Source of the DNA: Euglena gracilis
Taxonomy: Eukaryota; Euglenida; Euglenophyceae; Euglenales
Assembly (NCBI GenBank): GCA_039621445.1
Contig: CP154955.1
Coordinates: forward strand, 55,681,341-55,745,340
DNA length: 64,000 nucleotides
Direction: 5' to 3'
Shown here: positions 42,119 through 52,300 of the stretch, in pieces
Numbering within the stretch: position 1 is the first letter of the stretch
Layout of the letters: every line of letters begins with the position of its first letter
Made by a program: the position numbers and the translations under genes
Notes under the pieces: generated by a model
What the model saw: only the letters and a program-made list of their open reading frames with translations
Database searches by the model: none
What the model was told of the DNA's origin: nothing

Positions 42119-42288
42119 GCAGCATCCTCCGCAGCCGGCCGTTCTGGGAGGAGGTCACCGCGGCGCTGCCGCCCCACCGCGTGTGGGCCGTCACGGGCGA
42201 CGACCCGGCCGCCGGGACGGAGGACTTCTTCCTCAATGGCCGGGCGCGGAACGCCACTGCTGCAGGGGCGGATTCCGCCATGGCATGG
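42119..42288 (+). CDS. Gene 2 exon F (unit 1)
   Basis: Acceptor GGCCTTTGGTCGCAG, phase 1; donor GCATGG/GTGGTT, phase 0. Encodes SILRSRPFWEEVTAALP, HRVWAVTGDDPAAG and EDFFLNGRARNATAAG. Homologous to gene 1 exon F. The GDD takes the place of the family's 'GED' after the VYGS strand. Confidence 0.78.
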
Positions 42289-42296
42289 GTGGTTCC

Positions 42297-42545
42297 TAAT
42301 TGGTCCTCCTTCCCGCAGCCCTGATGGCTGATGGTGTTGGGGGGGGGGAGGCTGGTACCTTGCGGGGGGGGGGGGGGGGTCCTGGTCATGCAGGTCAGGT
42401 GGTCGGAGGAATGACACACCTGACATGTGGTCCTAATTGGTCTCCTCCTTTCAGCCCTGAGGGTGTGGGGGGTGGGCGGAGACTGAAAAGCCGGGGGGGG
42501 GGGGTGGTCAGGAGGTCGGAGGGGTGACACACCTGGCCCGGTGGG
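42297..42545 (+). repeat. Tandem duplication carrying splice acceptors
   Basis: Two ~125-base copies start CCTAATTGGTC(T)CTCC and end GGAGG.GACACACCTG. Each holds a good acceptor (CCTTCCCGCAG at 42318; CTCCTTTCAG at 42454), G-run blocks and GGTCAGG.GGTCGGAGG. The duplication lies directly before exon R. Confidence 0.75.
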
Positions 42546-42692
42546 GGTGCCGTCCGGCCCTGCCAACTGTTTTCGTGCGGGAGATGCGGACCACCCACTT
42601 CCACTGCCCGGTCCGAGCCGAGCCCACCGCCAGCCCTGGCTCAGGCCCAACCACGGCCTCACTCCATCCGTCCCGGCGGAGCCCGGTGTGCG
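42512..42692 (+). CDS. Gene 2 exon R (end of unit 1)
   Basis: Phase 0 entry after GTGGTCAG fits exon F; both stronger acceptors in the upstream duplication run into stops in this frame. Encodes RPALPTVFVREMRTTHFHCP, homologous to gene 1 exon R. The right end is uncertain (donor options 42610, 42685, 42692). Another open frame from here ends IEKMGRMSLQISEMISAE-stop. Confidence 0.6.
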
Positions 42693-42930
42693 GTGTGCGA
42701 ATGGTGGAGTTGGGAAAGCCCACATTTGCGAGGCAAAGCGAGCCCCCAAACCCATGATGGTGGCAACGACCACCTGGAATGCGCGAGAAATCGAGAAAAT
42801 GGGGCGCATGAGTCTCCAAATCAGCGAAATGATTTCTGCCGAGACACCTTAAGGAACCGAGGGATCCTCATGAAAAGACTTACAATTATGACATTTAATG
42901 TTGTTTTTTTGACAGCGTGCACACACAAGT

Positions 42931-43165
42931 GGGTACCCCCCCCATTTAAGTGCGCCATTTCGGTGCCTAAACGGTCCGCAGTGCCCAAATAAGTGTCACC
43001 CCCCCGAAGATCCAATGAAGTGCGCACCCCCCCCCAAAGCCATTTTCACTGAACCGCTTTCAGGTAGTGCGAAATAAGTGTCACACCCATGAGGGTGTGA
43101 AACAACGGTCCAATAACGTGCGCACCCTGTGCATTTAAATGGGGGGTTAAACACCCCCCCCATGG
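42931..43165 (-). mobile_element. C/G-capped element, ATTTAAGTGCGC family, fuller copy
   Basis: Ends CCCCCCCC-ATTTAAGTGCGCC and GCGCACC..GTGCATTTAAATGG-GGGGTTAA. Internal AAATAAGTGTCAC(A/C)CCC repeats. Inverted relative to the copy at 166-392. Confidence 0.8.
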
Positions 43166-43203
43166 TTGGGATTTTAGGTTGTTGAAGGAATAGTTTTTTT
43201 GGT

Positions 43204-43333
43204 TCTTGAAGGAACAGGGTTCGGGTTTTGGGTTTAGACCTAAACTTTAGGCCTTGTGCGTAGACCTGAGCCCTTGTCTATAAATTAGGCCTAAAGTTAA
43301 GCCTAAGCCTAAACCTAACCCTGTTCCTTCAAT
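43204..43333. repeat. TTGAAGGAACAGGG palindromic element
   Basis: Terminal inverted repeat TTGAAGGAACAGGGTT / AACCCTGTTCCTTCAA around internal TTAGGCCTAA and AAACCTAA motifs. Same class as the TTAGGC repeats elsewhere. Confidence 0.75.
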
Positions 43334-43666
43334 GACGAAAAATCCCTCGATGGGGGTATTAAACCCACTTGCCAAACACACATACGCACATACATATGCA
43401 TGGCAACAACAATGATATGACCAGAACATGTCCACATATATGACAAGAATATATGATAAATGATATACATACATATGAAAACGATTGTACATAAGACATA
43501 ATACATATATGACAACAACAATATATAATAGGAATTTAAATCACAGCAGAAGGTGCTGATGACTGAAGTTTTACCCTGAAAGCGCCCTGGTGCAACCGCC
43601 CTGGAGGTCAATTTCGCTGGTGGAGTGACAAACACATCCCACCTCAGGTCTGTGCCAGTTTTTCAG

Positions 43667-43818
43667 TGTCTGCTCCCCTGTCCTTGTGGGGTCCTGCCCC
43701 CCCAACATCGCACGGTGTTGCATTGCGCTCCGGGCCGCCACCGCCACCAGAGCCACCACCACGGACCCCTCTCAGGCTTCGAATCAACGAACTCGAGTGT
43801 TCCCTGGAGTGCTTTGAG
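43667..43818 (+). CDS. Candidate exon in gene 2
   Basis: Acceptor GTGCCAGTTTTTCAG and an ideal donor TTTGAG/GTAAGG; phase 1 in, 0 out. The most plausible frame has a P-rich start and ends RLRINELECSLECFE. Lies between R and C of gene 2. A second frame is open. Confidence 0.4.
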
Positions 43819-44597
43819 GTAAGGCAACTCCTTGAGGTCAGTTTCGACAACACCAAGGCTCCCCAACCGTTTCCTTGAATGGATGAATGTTGGATCTCTT
43901 TTTTCCCTAAAGGGATCCAATATGACTCATTGGGCACTATTCTAGTTAGTTACAAGCAGTTTTCTTGACACCAAATCTTCGTTGACTCAGGGCCCATGGC
44001 GGATGGGGGAACACATTTTCTTTTTTGCATTTATCTTTTCAATATTCACAAATTTGTATTACTTTAGGGGCTTTAATTACGTTAGAAGAGTAGAACTTTT
44101 TGTTGCAACTTGCAAGTGTTTCAACCACAAGCAGGAGGAGGATGCAATTTGAAGCCTCCAAAAACTCGATGTGAAAAAAGCAAACAAACAAACAAACGGG
44201 AGGTATGCACAAAAATTTCCCCGAGGAAATGGGAAAATCCCCGGGTGGGAATGACCAGACGCAAAAATTTCCCCAGCTCGTTTTGAGAAGGAGCTTGATC
44301 GCATTTTCACATTTCTATTTAATTTCTAAACTGCAAATAATTCATTTACATCGAAAACGCAAAAAAAAATCCACAAATCTTTGCACATCCGTTTATTCAT
44401 GGCACCAAATAAAAGCGGGGAGGAACCTGAGGAATGGTGACGGCTTTGAGAGATTGGCAGTTGTCCTCAGGGGAAATATAAATAAGTGAATAAATGGAAT
44501 AAATAGAATGCAATATGAAAGCAAATTTGAAAAAGAACATGATGATGCGGATGATGATGATGATCACCGATAACCAGAACAACAGCATATATATGTG
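43819..44597. other. Intron, nothing recognised
   Basis: AT-rich sequence with AAAC and TGATGA short repeats; no exon supported. Confidence 0.5.
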
Positions 44598-44837
44598 TAA
44601 ACCCCCCCCCCTAATAGAAGCACGGGTGCGCTTATAGGGGACCGCCGCCTCCGGCGGCGGGGGGTGCGCTTCTATTTGGACCCTACCTGCGCGATTTTTG
44701 TTGATTTCCTTTAGAAATCCCATCAAAATGGGGGGTGCGCTTGTAGCGGACCGCCGCCTTCGGCGGCGGCGGGGGGTGCGCTTTTATTTGGACCCTGCGC
44801 TTGTAGCGGCCCCGTGCTTCTATTAGGGGGGGGGTTT
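44598..44837 (+). mobile_element. C/G-capped element, TAATAGAAGCACGGG family, copy 2
   Basis: TAAACCCCCCCCCC-TAATAGAAGCACGGG and CCCGTGCTTCTATTA-G run-TTTA form perfect-looking inverted ends. Two internal CCGCCGCC..GGCGGCGG hairpins are better preserved than in the 15579-15809 copy. Confidence 0.9.
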
Positions 44838-45499
44838 ATATAAATGCTGAGCCTGGTTGTCAGATAGGACAAGCCCCCCCCCCCCCGGGTTTGTTATCCA
44901 CAGTTGGGATATCTGCGCCCACCTCCCCTGCTTGACCGGATGGGGGTCCGGACCCTCTCTGCCAAGGGGGTTCCCAACCGACCCCTCGGGGTGCTGAGGT
45001 ATCCCGCCAAAAAGGCCAAACTTTTTTCTTCCCAGTGCTTTGCACCAAAAATGGTTGGATTGGTTTGCATATCCTTGCCCCCAAAACTGCGGAGGGCGAT
45101 TTCTTGGCCTGGCGCTTTGCGCGGCTCCAAAAATGGCCTTTTTGACCATGCGACCCAAAGATTTTTTGAACGTTGGTGACCCGGGGGGAGGGTGGGGGGT
45201 GGTCGGGCTTAGTGGGTACCCCGCTCGAAGCGCCGCCATTGTTTTAGACCCCAAAATTGATCCCGCAGAATGGGTCCCGCCGCGGCCCCCCCCCCCCCCG
45301 GGGGGGGGGCCCGGGGGGGGGGGGGGGGGTTGGTTCGAGACCCCCCTCCCCCCGGGAGATAAGAAATACACCTCTGCTGCCACTGTTGAAGGGGCCGGGG
45401 GGGCATCCCCCCACCCCCCTCCCCTTCTGCAGCGAACCCACCTGTCCTCGGGTCACATCCTTGCCCTCCCCCCCCCCCAACGGCGGGCGTTCCACGCAG

Positions 45500-45584
45500 C
45501 CTGCCCCCGGGGGCCGGCGGCAACGGGACGGAGTGCGTCCGGCAGGCGGCCGCCCGCATTGCGGGGTTGGACGTGGCCCGCCGG
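45500..45584 (+). CDS. Gene 2 exon C: linker between units
   Basis: Acceptor GTTCCACGCAG, donor CGCCGG/GTGTGC at the same place as gene 1 exon C, phase 0 out. Encodes GNGTECVRQAAARIAGLDVA-RR. The exon may begin earlier (CTTCTGCAG, 45432). Phase at entry (2) is not matched by a known upstream exon. Confidence 0.6.
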
Positions 45585-45599
45585 GTGTGCGGCCCCCGG

Positions 45600-45820
45600 C
45601 CCGATGCTTTATTTGGTTGGTTTTGTTGGTTTTTTTTTGGTGGTTTTTTGTTTTTGTTGTGGTGGTTTTTTTGTTTTTTTGGTTTGCTGTTTTTGGTTTT
45701 TTATGTTTGCTGTTTTTTGTTGTTTGTTGTTCTTTTAATGTTTGACGTTTGGTCTTTTGGTTTGTTGATTTTGGGTTTGTCGTTTTTTTTTTGTGTGTAA
45801 AGTTATGCAGATTTGATGTA
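45600..45820. repeat. GTTTTTT/TGGTTT low-complexity stretch
   Basis: T- and G-only sequence (GTTTTTTGG repeats) that produces long frames rich in F, V and L; not coding. Confidence 0.8.
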
Positions 45821-46894
45821 ATCAGCTGAAACAACCATCAAACCTGGAAATCCCTCAACGTGAAGAGCTGGCAAGTACTGTATAGGGTGCTGCCTCACCG
45901 GGGAGAAGTGGTGCCATCGTCCAGGCTTCATCTTTTAAGGAAGTGTGCGGGGAGTGGGGGGCACTCCCACCATCTGGGGGGGGGGGACGCTTTCGACGCT
46001 TTTCAAGAAACCTGACTTGGGGGAGGGGACATCCCCTGTGCCGAAGGGTAATTTTTTTAAAGGAAGTTTTGAGTCCGGACCAGGCTTTTTTTTTTATGTC
46101 TCGGGTCGTTGGGTCTGCGGCTGAGCAGGTGGCGTGTGGGCAGAGTTCCAGTCGAAAAAACTTCCGGTGCTTTGCGTCGCAATGTTTTTATTGGAAGGAA
46201 TCAAACTGCTGGGCCTTTGAGGGCTTTGAGGAGGCACGCCGACCTGATTTTTTATTTATTGAATGATGAAAAATGCGCCCCTCGGGGGCATTCCAGGCTC
46301 AAAGTCAGGGGGTTTCTTGATGGCCGCAGGTGGAGGGGAGAGGCTGGCTGGGGGGAAAACTTGGGTTGCGCCCCCCCCCCGCCCGCCCGGTGTCTCCCCC
46401 AGGTGTCGAAAGTGCACTCTACCCCGCCTGGGGAGGGGTGAGACTGTCGTTTAAAAAAGCCTGGGAGGGACAGATCACCTGTGGCCAGCCATCTCAATTA
46501 GGAAGTTCCACCCGTAGGAATTGCCCACCAAAATTTGGAATCGAACACCTTGACATTTGACCAGCCTAAATTCAGTGATGTGCGAGTGCTAGGAAACTCG
46601 ACTTTAGGGTCACAAAAACATGGGTCAGGTATGAGGAGGCAGAGACTCAGCTCTCCCCCCCCCCCATAGTCGGCGCAGGCCCCCAGAGGTGGGGGCCAGA
46701 AAGGGGGGGGGGGATGCACGGGGGGCTGAGGGGTCGAAAAAAAAAACTCATTTTCGGCCGGAAAACAGTTTTTTCCGGCCGGAAGGGGGGGGGTTGCGCG
46801 GGTTAAAAAAAATCATGCCTCTAAAATCCCTCGACGTCGGTGGGAACCCTGTCCTTTGGTCCCCCACCCCACAATTCCCCCTCCTCGGGCACAG
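45821..46894. other. Intron with C/G runs and no exon
   Basis: Contains G- and C-runs, GGTGCTTTGCGTCGC (near 46165) and the mirrored GGCCGG..CCGGCC at 46757-46785. No element ends or exon supported. Confidence 0.45.
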
Positions 46895-47016
46895 GTGTAC
46901 CCCATCTCCCTGTGCCTCCCTCGGAAGCAGCTGCCGCACAGCACTGCATCCACCGCCTGGTCGAGGCGCAAGAAAGTGTTCCGCAGGGCGGACCAATCTA
47001 ATCGCGGGGAAGTTGA
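46895..47016 (+). CDS. Gene 2 exon V (unit 2), donor lost
   Basis: Acceptor CTCGGGCACAG, phase 0. Encodes VYPISLCLPRKQLPHST and RRKKVFRRADQSNRGEVD. Where gene 1 has GTGGAT/GTGAGC, this copy has GTTGAC/CCAAGC, with no GT. The frame continues to a TGA at 47042. The copy is either spliced at another site or truncates unit 2. Confidence 0.65.
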
Positions 47017-47391
47017 CCCAAGCCACGGGAGGCCAAAGTGATATGCCATTGAGCGTGGGAGATGAACAGGTTTCTGATCTGGAGAATTTGCACCATTGTT
47101 TTTCTCATTGAAAGCTATGAATTCTGTTCTTCAAAAAAAGAATGCTTTCCTAAATTGGAATTTTTTTTGTTGTTGTAGCTTGTACACACCCAGGCGGCAT
47201 GTTGTTCGGTGTGTTGATGACTCTATCTCAAATATGCTGTTACACAGCAGTTGGTGGTCACTGTCAGTGGCCCTATGTCAGAACAATGCCCCTGTGCATC
47301 GTGTCAGCAACTGCATAATTCAACCACCTAGTTCCTGATGATATCTAATCAACAATATAATTAATGAGCAACCGTTTTGATTCTGTCGTTA

Positions 47392-47546
47392 TGCTGGAAT
47401 GGCCTCCTGTGCTTCTGGGAGCTTGGCTGAGTACCAGTTCGCCCTTTTGAACTCCATCCATGCCTTTTCTGGAACCACAAGGATTGGATTGGGAGCCTGA
47501 ACTTCCTTCGCAATTTCAGAACTTGTCTCAAAACCTTCCACCCTAG
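47392..47546 (-). CDS. Minus-strand terminal exon, unrecognised
   Basis: On the minus strand a strong acceptor (CTTCCTCCCGCTCTTTCTAG) precedes VEGFETSSEIAKEVQAPNPI, then VVPEKAWMEFKRANWYSAKL and a TAA. Balanced codon use and a clear stop make it the best minus-strand exon outside the 55-kb locus. It lies inside the intron after exon V of gene 2. No family recognised; upstream exons would lie to the right. Confidence 0.45.
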
Positions 47547-47895
47547 AAAGAGCGGGAGGAAGTTTTAACCAGATATTATGTGAGTCTTGTGTTCGTGCAT
47601 ATCCTTTGCCCCTGCTGTTCGTGCATATCCTTGCCCCTGCCCTCTCAAACCCTTTTTCCATGCGTATTTGTACATGTACCATTTTGTATGAACGTACGTG
47701 TCAATCACAGATTCATAATGTCAAAACCTGACACCACACGTTGAACGTATTTCCATCCCCCACCAGGCACAAGGATGTCTGCCTTTAAAACAGCCATTTG
47801 TTTGTCATTGGGGATTCCATTGCACACTTGCGGCATGCGGAAATGGCGTGTTCGCAAGGACGATTCGCTTTTCCTCCTACAGGTGTATGCTGCAG

Positions 47896-48099
47896 GTGTC
47901 TCCTCTTCCCCTCTTCCATTTTGGCTTTTATTGCGGTAACCCTGTCAGTAACTGTCAACCACACGATGAAAGGAATGGGATGCCAACAGTTCCCTGGCGG
48001 GCTGGCAGCAGCTTTGCTGAGTCTTTTGTTTGCCACGAAGAATCACCCGTCAGACTCATCCAAAATGCCGGTTACCCCGCCCACCGGTTCTCTATCCAG
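47896..48099 (+). CDS. Candidate exon of gene 2 (unit 2)
   Basis: Acceptor GTATGCTGCAG, donor ATCCAG/GTGGGC, 68 codons, phase 0 to 0. Encodes VSPLPLFHFGFYCGNPVSN and ESPVRLIQNAGYPAHRFSIQ. It sits where exon G of unit 2 is expected but lacks GGWDCLRH-like residues. A longer overlapping frame (47798-48841) has poorer composition and runs through an element. Confidence 0.35.
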
Positions 48100-48427
48100 G
48101 TGGGCTTTGCACAGCCCGGGGGCTTTGCACAACAGGGCAGAACGGGAAAAGGAGCGAAAGGGTGCTGGGTGCTGCATGTGTGGGTGGGTGGGTCGTTCAC
48201 CTCCCCCCCTTGAGGCGACAATTGAAGGCTGGGGAGCCAAAGTACCTTTTTTTTGTGACGTTTTGCATTTTTGTCCTTGTTTTGCGCTGTTTTGTTATTC
48301 TTGTGTTCAACCTTCTGTGCCGTGTTTTTTGGGGGGTCAGTCTTGCGTTCATTGGGGGGGCTCACCGCTGGCACAGCAAGGTCCCCTCGCTTCTGCCCGC
48401 ACCTGTACCGTTCACTCGGCCTGTGCC

Positions 48428-48891
48428 AACCCCCCCCCCCCATTTATACCAACGGGTCGGTATGTCACTTTCACATTTCTTGAAATCCCCGGCGGTCGGT
48501 ATAAATGGGTCATAATGCTCAACTGGGGGGGGGGGGCCTGGGACGAGGCGACATGCATTCATAATTTCTCGTCTATCACCAAAAACAAGCAGCAGTTTAT
48601 CTGTTCACATTTTGCCAAAAAATTAGACGCTAGGGGGGACCTGAGTGCTTTTTTGTGTTCACCCTCCTTGTGCTTCTTGTGCTTTGTCTTTGTGTGCACC
48701 GGATGCAAGAGAGGGGGTCGGTATAAATGTATTTCTTTTGATTTTTCCAAGGGGGGTCAGTGTAAAAGGGGGAGTTGGTATAAATGGAATTTTCTTCTTA
48801 TTTTCCCGGGGGGTCGTTATAAATGGGGGGAGTTGGTATAAAAATGTATAATAAAAATATCAACGGGGGGTCGTTCTAAATGGGGGGGGGT
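48428..48891 (+). mobile_element. C/G-capped element, ATTTATACCGACC family
   Basis: C run-ATTTATACCAACGGGTC at the left; GGGGTCGTTCTAAATGGGGG at the right. Inner copies of GGGGGTCGGTATAAATG recur about every 40-60 bases toward the right end. Non-coding. Confidence 0.75.
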
Positions 48892-49119
48892 GCATCATTT
48901 AGGGTTTTCCGGCGTACCCAAAAACGACGAATTTTTTCAGCCTTCGCTTTTTAACGAGTTGATATTTGAACGTGTTTTTGTCATCTTAGTGATCCCAAAA
49001 AAAGGAAATTCATTGCTTTGATTCGGACTTTGAGTAAATTTTGATGAAATAATTTTCACTGTCTCCAGCACCTGTGGGGGGGGTATTGAATTGGGCAGGG
49101 GGGGAATATGCAACTTACA

Positions 49120-49640
49120 CAATTTGCATTTTTTTTTGCATAATCCAAAATTTTGAAAATTTGCACTTTTTTGCGTAATTTGCATTTTTGCATAGTGAGA
49201 TTTTTTGGACAGTCGAATTTTCTGCATTTTTTTGCGTATTTTGTCTTTCCGATTCCTTTTCCCGGCATTTGCACGACAAAACAGGCAAATTGCTCCATTA
49301 CCAGACAATTGGAAGTTGCATACTGCACTTTTTCGGACCTAATTTATATCAGCTGCAGTCGCATAATCCAATATAAGTGGATGCATTTAGGTGAACCACC
49401 ATATGACTTTGCAGTTTGCTCCCACATTTTTCTTTGGTGTTGCATTTTTGGATCAGGTGAGAATTTTCTAAGTCCTCTCCAGTGTAAAAATGGACTGCCC
49501 CGGGGAGCTCCTAAAGAAATTTACATGCCACTTGCATATTTTTTTTGCATTTTTTTTGCACTTTTTTACATTTTGCATTTTTTTTTTGCATGTTTTGCAC
49601 ATTTTTTGCATTTTTTTGCATTGCGCAATTTGTGGGGCCT
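49120..49640. repeat. TTTTTTGCAT arrays
   Basis: Two arrays (49130-49245 and 49535-49640) of T6-8 followed by GCA. Non-coding; the second leads toward exon L. Confidence 0.8.
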
Positions 49641-49747
49641 TGTTGCATATCCCCCTGAATTAGGCGTGGCGCCCTATTCTCAGGTTTTTTTGCCTGTCAG
49701 CCCCCCCCCCCTGGGGGGGGCGGCTTCTCGGGGGTCGCCCTCGCCAG

Positions 49748-49857
49748 GGGCGCTGCCGCTGTGGCCCGCCGCGCCGCCCGCCCCGCCCCTGACCCTCTTC
49801 CACCACCCGAAGGAGTGCTTCGCCCGCTACGGCGCCCCGGCCCGCCCGGCCCCCGCC
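49748..49857 (+). CDS. Gene 2 exon L (unit 2)
   Basis: Acceptor GTCGCCCTCGCCAG, phase 1; donor CCCGCC/GTCCCC at the position used in gene 1. Encodes GALPLWPAAPPAPPLTL then FHHPKECFARYGAPARPAPA. High GC. The frame stays open for a further 20 codons. Confidence 0.7.
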
Positions 49858-49935
49858 GTCCCCGCCGCCCTGCGCCGCGCCACCCGGGGCTGTCGGGGAA
49901 TCCCCGCAGCCCGACGGGTGGTGGGTGGTGGGTGG

Positions 49936-50100
49936 GGGGGGTCCGACACCGGAGTTACACCAGAGCTGCTCGCCCGGCCAGGCGGAGCCACACAAGAGCA
50001 CCGGTGTCAGGGGTCCCTGGCCACTCACCACACACACTGGGCCAGAAGCGAAGTTAGCGCCGGCCACAAACGGACAAGAAGCCTCAGTGCACCCAAGGGG
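49936..50100 (-). repeat. CTGGCCCAGTTTGTGTGG repeat, inverted copy
   Basis: Reverse-complement copy of 8600-8790 with high identity (GGTCCCTGGCCACTCACCAC, GGGCCAGAAGCGAAGTTAGC). Confidence 0.75.
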
Positions 50101-50244
50101 GGGCCCCCCCCCCCCCCCCCGCCCGCCAGGCCCTCCCACATTTCTGGGGCGCCGATTATTTGGTCAAAATTTTCCTTCGGCGCTGACAGAATTTTCTTTG
50201 TGCAGGGGCTGTGGTGGATGGGGGGTCGAGGCCGTCCCTTACAG

Positions 50245-50318
50245 CCCCGGCGTCACCCTCCGCTTCGTTCGTGAGCACCTGGCGGCCGGGCCCCCACCGA
50301 AAACTGCCGGCGGCATTT
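50245..50318 (+). CDS. Gene 2 exon S (unit 2)
   Basis: Acceptor GAGGCCGTCCCTTACAG; donor GGCATTT/GTGGTC leaves phase 1, as needed by exon W. Encodes SPGVTLRFVREHLAAGPPPK, matching the 'Y.REHLTT' segment. A consensus-like GTGAGC at 50271 could shorten it. Confidence 0.5.
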
Positions 50319-50676
50319 GTGGTCCGTTTTGGACCCCCCCCCAGGTCAGGGTTCGGAGGTTCCAGGTTTTTGGCCACACTCTGGATGATATCTCTTTGAC
50401 GATGGGGTGCATCGTTGAGGCAACCAGAATCTGAAACTCTCCCCCTTGGCCCCTTGGTGTTGAAGATGGCAAGAATGCAAGGAGAAGAAAATGAATAAGA
50501 ATGAAAGACCGCATGGATGGACCCCCTTACCCAAAAGCTTTTACTGCAAGACGAATTGTGAGCTCCATCCCTGACCATACATCTCTTAAAGGGTTTGCAC
50601 TTGTTGTTGTTGTTGCAGACCCTCACCCCGGGGGGGGGGGGCTGCAACAGCTAGCCCAATTTTGGCCCAGCCCAGC

Positions 50677-50677
<1 letters not shown>

Positions 50678-50711
<34 letters not shown>
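50678..50711. repeat. CAG trinucleotide repeat
   Basis: Eleven CAG units in an intron. Confidence 0.97.
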
Positions 50712-50713
<2 letters not shown>

Positions 50714-51403
50714 GGGCATGTGCTGCTAGGCCAACTGCCTGCCCCTTTTTGCTGGGTCCAGCCTAAAATTTCTCGGTGCGAAGCGCCGAAATTTTTCGAA
50801 TATGTTTTTTAAAATGGCCATAAATCGTGCTTTGGTGGCTTTTTGGCAGTTTTTTGAGGGATCGTCAGATGTGCATGTTTTTCCAAGCTGCATTTTGCAA
50901 GGTCATTTTTTCGGCGCAATTGTATGGTTTCGGCCCAGCCCACCCCACTCAGGTGCAACCAGCGTCCCCCGGGGGGGGGGGAGGGCTGACTCGCCAGCCC
51001 AAATTTCACGAAGGAAAGTGGAAAAAAACTGACCTCTTTGAGGGGTCCTGGGAACCTCGATTGGATCCCCCCCTATGTGCATATGTATGGTCAAGGTGTA
51101 CATCTCTTTAAGGACCTGAGGGAGGGGGTTGCTGGGCTGGGGCTGGAAATTTAGGCTGGATAGTTGTGCTGGAAAAGCTTAGGCATTTTTTTTTGGCAAC
51201 TTTCCAAAGGAGTACCCCAAGTCGCACACAGTTGGACCACATTTTCGGAAAATTTAGGTTTTTTTGTCCCAGCGTCTTGCATCGGGCTGAAAATTGGTAA
51301 TTTTGGTCATGCCATGCCATGCCACAATTTAAGTGGGGGGTGTCCCCTCCCCCACCTTGACCACAGGGGAGGGAGGACCCACCTGTCCCTTCATCGAAGT
51401 GAG

Positions 51404-51597
51404 TGGGCCCGTTGACGTGTTCCGAAATGGCCCGTTTCATGGTGCGGATGACTTCGTTTGACCCTCGCCACGAATTCCCAACACAGGGGCCACCGCACAG
51501 TGAACGACACGGCTTGTTTTGGGCTCCAGATTCACCCCAATGCAGCCATCAAGCAGAATTATGTCTGGCATATTTTTGTTCATTTCGTTTTCCTAAG
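51404..51597 (+). CDS. Gene 2 exon W (unit 2)
   Basis: Phase 1 entry, excellent donor CCTAAG/GTGAGA in phase 0. Encodes GPLTCSEMARFMVRMTSFDP then ELCLAYFCSFRFPK. LTCSEMARFMVRM matches the recalled 'HLTT..MA.Y.L' segment better than any other copy. The acceptor (CGAAGTGAG) is weak. Confidence 0.6.
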
Positions 51598-52134
51598 GTG
51601 AGACAGCATTGAGGTTTTCCCTCTCGAACCCCCCCCCCCGGGGGGGGGGTGGGGTCACACAGGTGTCAAGTGAATCTATGCCCGGGGGAAATTCCCGAGG
51701 GGAAATGGGCCCCTAACCCTAAAGAGTAATGGGTCTTGCCCATTTGGGTTGCATCAATGTCAGGCACCCCCCCCCCCCAGTTCATTCCGCGGAGCTGACC
51801 TGGGGTGACCCAAGAGGGCCCACATTGGAACTTTGCATATGACAGGCACCAACACATCCAGGCTTCCTTTTGAGGCATTTGGAGCTGCCCCTGACTTTTT
51901 GTGAAACCCCCCCAAAATCGCCTCCCCCCCCCTTGGGTCCGTCCAGGGGATCGTATTTTCCGGGGAAAGATTTCTTTTTTGGTCTCTTTCTTGACCGACC
52001 CAGAAAAAAAAATCACATTTTTTCGGTTTCACGAAAACACCAAGAATTTTCCTTTGGCGCTCTTGGCAAAATTCTGGCTCATTTATCTAACGATCTCAAG
52101 AAAAGCCCCTCAGAAACACTTTCCCATCAACCAG

Positions 52135-52300
52135 CGGGTTGGAGCCGGGCCCCACCATCCACCCGCTGCCGCTGACAGCAGGCCCGGTGCACAATTATAT
52201 CTCTGCCGAATCTCTTCTCTCGGCCCTTTCGGCACTCGCACGCAGAGCGTGGCAAGGGTGCAAACCGGACAGAAAATGGGCTTTGGAACATGACAATCAG
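52135..52300 (+). CDS. Gene 2 candidate linker exon
   Basis: Frame without ATG reading SAESLLSALSALARRAWQG then CKPDRKWALEHDNQ up to CAG/GTCGTA in phase 0. Sits between W and I, where the family has a variable linker. Several acceptors possible (52134, 52178, 52181). Confidence 0.45.

Noticed and set aside
45566-45800. Hydrophobic F/V/L-rich frames suggesting membrane protein
   Set aside because: Pure GT low-complexity sequence.
47798-48841. 347-codon plus-strand frame, the longest in the window
   Set aside because: Its second half reads through a C/G-capped element; only 47896-48099, in another frame, has paired splice sites.
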